Shown here: one piece after another, positions 57,685-64,000 of the stretch
Numbering within the stretch: position 1 is the first letter of the stretch
Layout of the letters: every line of letters begins with the position of its first letter
Source of the DNA: Micromonospora sonchi
Lineage (GTDB): Bacteria; Actinomycetota; Actinomycetes; Mycobacteriales; Micromonosporaceae
Assembly: GCF_014646235.1 (NCBI RefSeq)
Contig: NZ_BMNB01000018.1
Span: 59,925 to 123,924, forward strand
Length of the DNA: 64,000 nucleotides
Reading direction: 5' to 3'
The notes under the pieces: generated by a model
What the model saw: only the letters and a program-made list of their open reading frames with translations
Databases searched by the model: none
What the model was told of the DNA's origin: nothing
Position numbers and translations under genes: made by a program

Positions 57685-58422
57685 TCAGGAGCGGCGGAAC
57701 AGGCGGAACGTGAGGAATCCGCCGACGCCGAGCGCGCCGAGGAAGATCGCCCAGATCACGGTGTTGCTGACGCCCACCTGCGGGCCGCTGTTGGCCTGCG
57801 CGGCGGCGAGCAGCCCGTCGTTGCCGGGCGCGGGCAGCGCGGCGGGCGGCAGTTCGGCATAGCGGACCAGGCCGGTGCTCTCCAACATCACCATGTGATC
57901 ACCGACGAAGGTGTTGGCCGCGTTGGCCAGGTCGCGGATGACGTCGTTGCGGGTGCTGGCCCGGACCGCGCCGATGACCGGAAAGATCTTGCCGTGCGCG
58001 ACCCGCAGGCGGGTTACGAAGATCTGGTCGAAGCGGGCGCCGGTGGCGTCCTTCATCTCCTTCAGCCACTGCTGCTGCTCGGCGCTCGGCTGGTTCGGAA
58101 TCACCGCGCCGAGCTTGTTGGCGGCCTCCACGGTGAGCCGGTCGAGTTCCTCGTGCTGCTTGGCGATCTCGGCACCGACCTCCCGGACGACCCGCGACTG
58201 CCCCTTCTCGGCGGCCATCTGCCCGGCCGGCATCTCCCAGAGCCCGGCCATCCGTACCCCGTCGAGCAGGGCCTGGTCGGCCGCGGCGAGTTGCTGGCCG
58301 ACGGGCGCGGCCAGTGCCGCCCCGGGCAGCACGACGAGAGCTGCGGCGATCGTGGTGAGCAGCACCGCCAAACGACGGGACCGGTTGCCCTGCCGACGAC
58401 GAGCGGAATCCAGCGGTGCCAT
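57685..58422 (-). CDS. DUF4142 domain protein with signal peptide and C-terminal anchor
   Basis: 245 residues from ATG 58422. A signal sequence of about 40 residues ends near LAAPV; the DUF4142 domain (about 45-190) is a four-helix ferritin-like fold with LADQALLDGVRMAGLWEMPAG-like opening and IAKQHEELDRLTVEAANKLG (as short blocks). A single C-terminal helix (about 218-238, IWAIFLGALGVGGFLTF) with a basic end would anchor it outside the membrane. Function is unknown; its pairing with CopC-CopD suggests a link to metal handling at the cell surface, which is inference. Confidence 0.88.
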   Translation of the reverse strand: MAPLDSARRRQGNRSRRLAVLLTTIAAALVVLPGAALAAPVGQQLAAADQALLDGVRMAGLWEMPAGQMAAEKGQSRVVREVGAEIAKQHEELDRLTVEAANKLGAVIPNQPSAEQQQWLKEMKDATGARFDQIFVTRLRVAHGKIFPVIGAVRASTRNDVIRDLANAANTFVGDHMVMLESTGLVRYAELPPAALPAPGNDGLLAAAQANSGPQVGVSNTVIWAIFLGALGVGGFLTFRLFRRS

Positions 58423-58571
58423 GTCTGCGGCGCCTCCTCGACACGAAAACCGATCAGCTACGTGACGGGCACCCGTAGCCGCCGGCCGCCCGTCCGCACA
58501 CTGGTACGGATCGTCCGGCCGATCAGTTCACCGTTTCCGAAACCGACTCCTGTTCGTCCGGTCGGTCGAGG

Positions 58572-59753
58572 TCAGCCGATGTCGAGCGGGTCGGCCAGCA
58601 GCCGCTCGAAGGCGAGTTCGGCGGCGCCGATCAACGGGGCGTCCGCGCCGAGCTTCGGCGTACGCAGCCGTACGTGCTCCAGGCAGGCGGGCAGCCCGTT
58701 GCAGTTGAGCCGGCTGCGGATCTGGGCGGCGGCGGCCAGGTAGAGGTCCCGCATGGTGCCGCCGAAGATGACCATCTCCGGGTTGAAGATGTTGACCAGG
58801 TTGGCCACGCCGAAGCCGAGCCAGTCGCCCGCCTGGCGTACCGCGGTCTGGGCCCGGGCGTCACCGTTGTCGGCGGCGTCGAAGACCGCCAGTACCGCGT
58901 CCCGGCCGCGGGCGTCGGATCGACCGGCGGCCCGGAGCAGAGCGTGCTCGCCGATCTCGGTCTCCCAGCAGCCCCGGTTGCCGCACTCGCAGCGCGCCCC
59001 GTCCGGGACCACCACCATGTGACCGACCTCGCCGCTGTAGCCGCCGTGCCCGGTCAGCCGCCGCCCCCCGGCGATGATCCCGGCCCCCACGCCGACGTCG
59101 CCGTAGAGGTAGATGACGTTGTCGCAACCGGCCGCGGCGCCCCGGGCGTGCTCGGCGAAGGCGGCCACCTCGGCCACGTTGCCGACCAGGACCGGCACGT
59201 CGACGCCGAGTTCGCTGCCGAGCGTGGTGCCGATCGGCTCGTCCACCCAACCGGTGGTCGGACCGAGCCGGACCAGCCCGTCGTCGCGGCGCACCATCCC
59301 GCAGACCGCCACCCCCGCGCCGACGCAGACGGCATCCGCCGGCAGCGCGTGTCGCATCTCCTTGACCGCCCCGGCCAGCAGCGGCGCGACCTCCGCCGCG
59401 CTCAGGCCGCGCGGCCGGTCCAGCTCCCGACGGTCGAGCACGGCACCGCCGAGACCGACCCGCGCGGCCCGCAGCCGGTCCACCTCGATGCTGCAGGCGT
59501 ACGCGAAGACCCGGGCCGACTCGGGCCGGACGACCAGCGACGGCCGTCCGGCCCGGCCGGTTTCCTTCGGCGCACCCTCGACCACCAGGCCGGCCGCGGC
59601 GAGGTCGGCGGTGAGCGCGCCGATGGTGCTCCGGTTCAGCCCCAGCGTGTTGGTCAGCTCGGCGCGGGTGGTGGCGCCGTGCACGTGCACGTGACGCAGC
59701 AGGGCACCGAGGTTCTGCCGACGGATCTCGTCCTGGCTGGGTCCTGTGCGCAT
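58572..59753 (-). CDS. ROK-family transcriptional regulator
   Basis: 393 residues from ATG 59753. An N-terminal winged helix (about 8-80, with GATTRAELTNTLGLNRSTIG in the recognition region) precedes a ROK sugar-kinase-like domain with the zinc motif CECGNRGCWE and the glycine loop GVGAGIIAGGRRLTG. The kinase Asp context (VCGMVRRDDG) is degenerate, as in regulators. It ends the operon of the xylFGH-type importer and is expected to repress it until a sugar binds. Confidence 0.92.
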   Translation of the reverse strand: MRTGPSQDEIRRQNLGALLRHVHVHGATTRAELTNTLGLNRSTIGALTADLAAAGLVVEGAPKETGRAGRPSLVVRPESARVFAYACSIEVDRLRAARVGLGGAVLDRRELDRPRGLSAAEVAPLLAGAVKEMRHALPADAVCVGAGVAVCGMVRRDDGLVRLGPTTGWVDEPIGTTLGSELGVDVPVLVGNVAEVAAFAEHARGAAAGCDNVIYLYGDVGVGAGIIAGGRRLTGHGGYSGEVGHMVVVPDGARCECGNRGCWETEIGEHALLRAAGRSDARGRDAVLAVFDAADNGDARAQTAVRQAGDWLGFGVANLVNIFNPEMVIFGGTMRDLYLAAAAQIRSRLNCNGLPACLEHVRLRTPKLGADAPLIGAAELAFERLLADPLDIG

Positions 59754-59782
59754 GGGGCCTTACTACTTTCGGGTGGTGCGGA

Positions 59783-61042
59783 TCAGCGGTTGCCGGTGGC
59801 GGCTGCTCGCCGTCGGGACAGCGCGTCGACGCTGGCCGCGAGGAGCAGCACCACGCCGGTGACCACGTACTTGACGCCCGAGCTGTAGCCCATCAGGCCC
59901 ATGCCATTGTCGATCACCGCCACCACGGCGCCGCCGAGGACCGCGTCGAGGACCCGGCCCTTGCCGCCGAAGAGGCTGGTACCGCCGATCACCGCCGCGC
60001 CCACGGCGTAGAGCAGCACGTTGCTGCCGCCGGTGTTCGGGTCGACGGAGTTGGCCCGGCTGGCGGCGACGATGCCCCCGAGCGCGGCCATCGTGGAGCA
60101 GATCACGAACACCGAGATCCGGATCCGGTCCACGTTGATGCCGGCCCGGAGGGCGGCCTCCTTGTTGCCGCCGACCGCGTAGATGTGCCGGCCGTAGCTG
60201 GTGCGCTGAAGCACGAAGGTCCAGAGCACGAGCAGCGCGGCGATGACCGGCACCACGATCGGCACGCCCTTGAGCGAGGTGATCAGCACGTTGCGGCTGC
60301 GTTCCAGGTTCAGCACGTAGACGGCGACGCCGAGGACGAGGGCCAGTACGCCGATGCGGGTCAGCACCACCGCGAGTGGGTCGTTGACCAGGTCGCGTGC
60401 GGCCCGTTTGCGATGGCGCGCCAGTTGCACCACGGCGAAGCCGGCGACCGCGAGCGCGGCCAGGGCCCAGCCCAGCGCCGGCGGCAGGTTGCGGTTGGCG
60501 ATCGCCACCAGCACCGGGTCGCGGACGGAGATGTTCCGGCCCTCCTCCATCAGCAGCAGCACCAAGCCCTGGAAGGCGAGGAAGCCGGCGAGGGTGACCA
60601 CGAACGAGGGGATGCCGACCTTGGCGACCAGAAAGCCGAGCGCGGTGCCGATCACCATGCCGGTGAGCACGGCGGCAACCACCGCGACGTACCAGGGGTG
60701 GCCCAGGACGGTGACCACGTTGGCCAGCACCGCCGCGCAGACGCCGCTGGCGAAGCCGGCCGACAGGTCGATCTCACCCAGCAGCAGTACGAAGACCAGG
60801 CCCATCGCGATCAGCGTGACCGCTGCACCCTGGGTGAACAGGTTGGCGAAGTTGCCCGCGGTGAGGAACGACGGTCGCATGATCGAGAAGATCGTGCAGA
60901 GGACGACCAGTCCGCCGACCGCGGGCAGCGCGCCGATGTCGCCGCCGCGTACCCGACTCCAGTAGCCACGGGCGTGGCTGCCGATGGTGGGTGCCGACGC
61001 GACCGGGGTCGATCCCTCCTGCTTGACGGCGGTGGTGCTCAT
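59783..61042 (-). CDS. Sugar ABC importer permease, XylH/RbsC type
   Basis: 419 residues from ATG 61042, overlapping the ATPase stop (ATGA). It has some ten hydrophobic helices with the RbsC/XylH family blocks LLLGEIDLSAGF, GFLAFQGLVLLLMEEG, YAVGGNKEAALRAGI, and AAVIGGTSLFGGKG. At over 400 residues it is the longer XylH type rather than RbsC (about 320). With the ATPase and the xylose-type binding protein it would import a pentose or similar monosaccharide; the exact sugar is unproved. Confidence 0.92.
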   Translation of the reverse strand: MSTTAVKQEGSTPVASAPTIGSHARGYWSRVRGGDIGALPAVGGLVVLCTIFSIMRPSFLTAGNFANLFTQGAAVTLIAMGLVFVLLLGEIDLSAGFASGVCAAVLANVVTVLGHPWYVAVVAAVLTGMVIGTALGFLVAKVGIPSFVVTLAGFLAFQGLVLLLMEEGRNISVRDPVLVAIANRNLPPALGWALAALAVAGFAVVQLARHRKRAARDLVNDPLAVVLTRIGVLALVLGVAVYVLNLERSRNVLITSLKGVPIVVPVIAALLVLWTFVLQRTSYGRHIYAVGGNKEAALRAGINVDRIRISVFVICSTMAALGGIVAASRANSVDPNTGGSNVLLYAVGAAVIGGTSLFGGKGRVLDAVLGGAVVAVIDNGMGLMGYSSGVKYVVTGVVLLLAASVDALSRRRAAATGNR

Positions 61043-61878
61043 GAGACGCCCTCCGTGGTGGTGCGGTCGGCCGACGCCGCGCCGTTGCCGTTGGCGCCCG
61101 TTTCGGTGGCGAGCCCGAGCCCGCCGGAGCGACCGGCGGTGATCAGCTCGACCACCTGGGCGTGGGTGATGTCGGTGGTCCGCACCTGGGCGACCATCTG
61201 GCCGAGGTAGAGCGCGGCGATCCGGTCGGAGACGGCGAAGACATCGTTCATGTTGTGCGAGATGAGCACGACGGCCAGGCCGTTGTCCGCCAGCCGTCGG
61301 ACCAGTTCGAGCACTTGGGCGGTCTGCGCGACGCCGAGTGCGGCGGTCGGCTCGTCCAGGATCACCAGCTTGCTGTTCCAGAGCACCGCCTTGGCGATCG
61401 CCACTGTCTGGCGCTGACCGCCGGAGAGGCTGGAGACGTGCTGGCGCAGCGACTTGACGGTGCGTACCGAGAGCCCGGCCAGGGTCTCCGCGGCCATCTG
61501 TTCCATCGTCGGCTCGTCGAGCATGATGCCGTTGCGCTTCTCGCGGCCGAGGAACATGTTCTGCACGATGTCGAGGTTGTCGCAGAGCGCGAGATCCTGG
61601 TAGACGACCTCGATGCCGAGCTCGGCGGCGTCGCGCGGGCTGTTGATGCTCACCGGACGGCCGTCGAAGACGAACTCGCCGGCGTCGGTCGGGTAGATGC
61701 CGCTGATGCACTTGACCAGGGTCGACTTGCCGGCGCCGTTGTCGCCGACGAGCGCGGTCACCTCGCCCGGGTATGCGGAGAGGGCAACATCACGCAGGAC
61801 CTGGACGGGACCGAAGCTCTTGTCGATCCCGCGTAGCTCCAGCAGTGGGGTCGCGGACACGGGGGTCTCCTTATTCAC
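61039..61878 (-). CDS. Sugar ABC importer ATPase, single nucleotide-binding domain
   Basis: 279 residues from GTG/ATG-type start at 61878 (MNKETPVSATPLLELRGI). Walker A GDNGAGKST, Q-loop VYQDLALCDNL, signature LSGGQRQ, Walker B LVILDEP, H-loop LISHNM. It has one ATPase domain, unlike RbsA/XylG of enterobacteria (two, about 500 residues), so a homodimer is expected. A 35-residue Gly/Ala/Asn tail follows. It is separated from the binding-protein gene by an 87-nt gap with a strong hairpin. Confidence 0.92.
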   Translation of the reverse strand: MNKETPVSATPLLELRGIDKSFGPVQVLRDVALSAYPGEVTALVGDNGAGKSTLVKCISGIYPTDAGEFVFDGRPVSINSPRDAAELGIEVVYQDLALCDNLDIVQNMFLGREKRNGIMLDEPTMEQMAAETLAGLSVRTVKSLRQHVSSLSGGQRQTVAIAKAVLWNSKLVILDEPTAALGVAQTAQVLELVRRLADNGLAVVLISHNMNDVFAVSDRIAALYLGQMVAQVRTTDITHAQVVELITAGRSGGLGLATETGANGNGAASADRTTTEGVS

Positions 61879-61911
61879 GCAAGGGAGATCGGGGCCCGTC
61901 CCAGCGGCGTC

Positions 61912-61948
61912 GCGCCGCCCGGCACGGGGTTGCCGTGCCGGGCGGCGC
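61912..61948 (-). terminator. 16-bp intercistronic hairpin between binding-protein and ATPase genes
   Basis: Arms 61912-61927 and 61933-61948 (gcgccgcccggcacgg/ccgtgccgggcggcgc) pair perfectly around a 5-nt loop, with no T-tract. Inside an operon, such a stem likely ends part of the transcription or protects the upstream mRNA, giving more binding protein than transporter. Confidence 0.8.
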
Positions 61949-61965
61949 CGCCTGGGCGGGTGCGG

Positions 61966-63060
61966 TCAGCTGATGCCCGCGTCGGTGCAGAGCTTTGCGA
62001 AGTTGCCGGTGCAGACCTGTTCCTTGGCCACGTAGCCGTCGGCGATGACGTCCTTGACGTTCTCCTTGTAGATCGCCACCGGGGTGAGCAGGACGGACGG
62101 CACGTCCCGGCCGCCCTCCGGGTCCTTGACCGTCTGGCCGGTCTCCTTGCGCTCGCCCTTGGCCAGTGCGATGGCCAGCTCGGCGGCGGCGTCCGCCTCC
62201 TTCTTGACCGCCTTGTAGACGGTCATGCACTGGTCACCGGCGAGGATGTTCTGCAGCGCCTGCGGGTCGGCGTCCTGGCCGGTCACCGGGACCTTGCCGT
62301 TGAGCTTGTTCTTCTTGAGCACCGAGATGACGGCGTTACCGAGGCCGTCGTTCGCCGACAGCACTCCGTCGATCTTGCCGCCGGTCCTGGTGAGCTGCTG
62401 CTCGAAGATGGTCGCGGCCTGCGTGTTGTCCCAGGCCGGCACGGAGTCGTCGGCGACCTGGGTGTACTCGCCGGCGTCGAACTTCGGCTTGAGCACCGAG
62501 TCGTAGCCGTTCCTGAACAGGGTGGCGTTGTTGTCGGTCGGGGAGCCGTTGAGGTACGCGATCGCCGGCTTCTGCACCTTCGCGTCGGTGAGGCACTTGA
62601 CGAGGCCTTCGCCCTGGAGCTTGCCGACGGCCTCGTTGTCGAAGCTGACGTAGTACTCCGCCGAGCCGCCGAGGGTGAGGCGGTCGTAGTCGATGGTGGC
62701 CACACCCTGCGACTTGGCCTTGTCGAGGACGGCCTTGCCGGTGCCGGAGTCCAGGTTGACGATCATCAGCACGGTGACCCCGCTGGTGATCATCTGGTCG
62801 GCGATGGTCTGGAAGGCGTTCTTGTCGCCCTGCGCGTTCTCGATGACCGAGTCGACGTTGGCGGCCTTGAAGGCCTCCTCGAGGAACTTGCGGTCTGCGG
62901 TCTCCCAGCGGACCGAGGACGTGCTGTCGGGCAGGATCACGCCGATCTTCGGGGTCTTGTCGGAGCCGGCCTTGTCGCCATCGGAGTCGTTACCGCAGGC
63001 CGTCAGGCTGCCGAGGGTCAGCAGACCCACGGCGCCGACGGCGAGGAAACCCTTGCGCAT
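61966..63060 (-). CDS. Sugar-binding lipoprotein, XylF-like
   Basis: 364 residues from ATG 63060, with GAAAGGA upstream. Lipobox LTAC (Cys22) marks a lipoprotein. The type I periplasmic-binding fold of D-xylose-binding proteins is indicated by IGVILPDSTSSVRWETADRK (blocks), SVIENAQGDKNAFQ, IDYDRLTLGGSAEYYVSFDN (blocks) and GQDADPQALQNILAGDQCMTV (blocks). It is the first gene of the importer-ROK operon. Xylose is the most likely ligand by family, but related proteins bind other monosaccharides. Confidence 0.93.
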   Translation of the reverse strand: MRKGFLAVGAVGLLTLGSLTACGNDSDGDKAGSDKTPKIGVILPDSTSSVRWETADRKFLEEAFKAANVDSVIENAQGDKNAFQTIADQMITSGVTVLMIVNLDSGTGKAVLDKAKSQGVATIDYDRLTLGGSAEYYVSFDNEAVGKLQGEGLVKCLTDAKVQKPAIAYLNGSPTDNNATLFRNGYDSVLKPKFDAGEYTQVADDSVPAWDNTQAATIFEQQLTRTGGKIDGVLSANDGLGNAVISVLKKNKLNGKVPVTGQDADPQALQNILAGDQCMTVYKAVKKEADAAAELAIALAKGERKETGQTVKDPEGGRDVPSVLLTPVAIYKENVKDVIADGYVAKEQVCTGNFAKLCTDAGIS

Positions 63061-63169
63061 GTGCAGGGTCCTTTCTCGAGGGTGAGAGCTGGTGCCAGGA
63101 TGCGTTTTGTTGTGCCCGGCAACGTATTCCCCACCACACGGCCAACACAAGACCGCTGCGCCCCCGAGT

Positions 63170-63188
63170 TTGTTGTCAGCAGTAACAA
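63170..63188. promoter_or_regulatory. Imperfect palindrome upstream of the xylF-like gene, possible ROK operator
   Basis: TTGTTGTCAGCAGTAACAA has TTGTT/AACAA arms and lies 110 nt upstream of ATG 63060, in an AT-richer patch. On the minus strand, ACAACAAA occurs both here (followed by C) and nearer the gene (about 63105-63115, followed by A). Neither is proven. Confidence 0.35.
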
Positions 63189-63234
63189 TTCGGCAACGTC
63201 ACTGCCATCGACCCCGCGCCACCGATCTGCGGGA

Positions 63235-63714
63235 TCAGGCGGTGGCCAGGCGAGCGGTGCGGGCGCCGGTGAGCGTGACCAGGTCCGCCGGGTCCAGTTC
63301 GACCTGGAGCCCCCGTCGACCCGCCGACACGTACACGGTGGGGTGGTCGAGGGCCGAGGCGTCCAGCACGGTGGGCAGCCGCTTGCGTTGCCCGAGCGGG
63401 CTGATGCCGCCGCGTACGTAACCGGTGACGCGCTCGGCCGTTGCACGCTCGGCCAGCGTGGCCCGCTTGCCGTCCGCCGCCGCAGCGAGAGCCTTGAGGT
63501 CCAACGCCCCGGTGACCGGCACCACCGCCACGGTGAGCACCCCGTCCACTTCGGCCACCAGAGTCTTGAAGACCCGCGCCGGTGCGACCCCGAGCACCGA
63601 AGCGACCAGCGCGCCGTAGTTCGGCGCGTCCGCCGGGACGTCGTACGGGTGGGTGCGATGGGTGACACCCCGCTTCGCCAGCAGTACCGTCGCCGGCGTA
63701 CCCCGTCCCGTCAC
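63235..63714 (-). CDS. ybaK: Cys-tRNA(Pro)/Cys-tRNA(Cys) deacylase, YbaK type
   Basis: 159 residues from GTG 63714. A trans-editing protein that removes Cys wrongly loaded on tRNA(Pro). YbaK blocks: TPATVLLAKRGVTHRTHPYD near the start (short segments), VFKTLVAEVDG with the conserved Lys, VVPVTGALDLKALAAA, and GYVRGGISPLGQRKRLPTVLD (segments). The length fits the family. It stands between the importer operon and an IS605-group element. Confidence 0.93.
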   Translation of the reverse strand: MTGRGTPATVLLAKRGVTHRTHPYDVPADAPNYGALVASVLGVAPARVFKTLVAEVDGVLTVAVVPVTGALDLKALAAAADGKRATLAERATAERVTGYVRGGISPLGQRKRLPTVLDASALDHPTVYVSAGRRGLQVELDPADLVTLTGARTARLATA

Positions 63715-63732
63715 CGTAGTGCCGCCAGGATG

Positions 63733-64000
63733 CCCCGCCGTTCAGGGCGGGGAGGAATGGGGGCTCGCTTCCTGTCAGCCATGATCGTCTTCTTTTGTAA
63801 GATGTGTCGTGTGAGGGCGGCGTACCGGTGTCGGGCTTACCCGACGCCTGAACAAGTGGCGGTGCTGTACCGTACGTTCGGGTGTGTGCGTGTCGTCTGG
63901 AATCGGACTCTCGCCGCCCGGCATCGCCGCTGGCACTCCGAATGCAAATCCACCTCCTACGCGGAGACGGACCGGGCGCTCACCGAGGCGAAGAAACTGC
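63733..64000 (+). mobile_element. Left end of a second IS605/IS1341-group element, cut by window edge
   Basis: A hairpin ccccgcc-gttcag-ggcgggg (63733-63752), typical of left ends of this group, precedes a tnpB start. This end and the tnpB differ from the element at 25.2-26.7 kb, so it is an independent family. No tnpA lies between the hairpin and tnpB. Confidence 0.75.
63811..64000 (+). CDS. tnpB: TnpB, N-terminal part only (runs off window)
   Basis: GTG 63811 opens VRAAYRCRAYPTPEQVAVL followed by FGCVRVVWNRTLAARHRRW and TDRALTEAKKL, the standard N-terminal region of TnpB (compare YPTPEQ and WNxxL signatures). ATG 63781 or 63802 in the same frame are alternative starts. The RuvC region lies beyond the window, so whether it is intact cannot be seen. 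Confidence 0.85.
   Translation, partial: MRAAYRCRAYPTPEQVAVLYRTFGCVRVVWNRTLAARHRRWHSECKSTSYAETDRALTEAKKL

Noticed and set aside
59783..61711. Permease frame extended upstream across the ATPase gene as one fusion protein
   Set aside because: The upstream part is the ATPase gene in the wrong frame; ATG 61042 with ATGA coupling is the real start.

Overview
The window is high-GC DNA with GC-rich third codon positions, frequent GTG starts and many ATGA stop/start overlaps. The gene set points to a filamentous actinomycete, most likely of the Micromonosporaceae (Micromonospora-like): a conservon (sensor kinase, roadblock, DUF742, GTPase), an F420-type luciferase-like oxidoreductase, the rplM-rpsI-glmM block, and the glmS/acpS/nnrD/alr/tsaE...tsaB-rimI-tsaD housekeeping block. 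The genus is inferred from gene content only. No rRNA, tRNA or CRISPR array was seen.

Layout. 1-4.6 kb: a proline-rich one-pass membrane protein cut by the left edge, an RsmC-like methyltransferase, an ABC-F protein and an aldo/keto reductase. 4.7-15.6 kb: two tandem giant secreted paralogues (ThuA + PQQ-type sugar dehydrogenase + PKD + CBM6-like + DUF1349-like domains), each preceded by the same promoter-like element. 15.9-22 kb: a TPP-riboswitch-led thiamine operon (thiE-thiO-thiS-thiG-tenI-like-thiD-thiC). 22.5-25.2 kb: a membrane protein with a long disordered tail and a cupin. 25.17-26.72 kb: an IS200/IS605-group element with a broken tnpA and an intact tnpB. 26.7-30.7 kb: an LLM oxidoreductase and a divergently encoded SsuABC/TauABC-type importer. 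30.7-36.8 kb: a lipoprotein of the amino-acid-binding type, divergent from a four-gene conservon. 37-38.8 kb: a secreted double ferritin-like protein and a methyltransferase. 39-45 kb: rplM-rpsI, glmM, an aminotransferase and glmS. 45-47 kb: a WXG100-like protein plus an alpha/beta hydrolase. 47-56 kb: acpS, nnrD, alr, hydrolase, tsaE, ung, an XRE/nucleotidyltransferase-like regulator with two operator-like palindromes, then tsaB-rimI-tsaD. 56-63 kb: a CopC/CopD fusion, a DUF4142 protein, and a xylFGH-type sugar importer with a ROK regulator. 63.2-64 kb: YbaK and the start of a second IS605-group element cut by the right edge.

How genes work together. The thi operon makes both halves of thiamine phosphate under one riboswitch: thiC/thiD for the pyrimidine, thiO/thiS/thiG/tenI-like for the thiazole, and thiE for coupling. 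glmS and glmM feed cell-wall amino sugar synthesis beside alr. tsaE, tsaB and tsaD form the t6A tRNA-modification set, split here by ung and an XRE gene. The conservon genes would act as a membrane-associated signalling complex. The xylF-G-H-ROK string reads as one operon with a strong hairpin after the binding-protein gene.

Most notable observations: the conserved promoter/upstream element shared by the giant paralogues; a repeated GTTAAAAGGGGGCCCTTCCT element that forms the 5' end of thiO and recurs after glmM; a tnpB with its catalytic residues beside a decayed tnpA; and a near-perfect 42-nt palindrome plus a related site in front of the XRE regulator.
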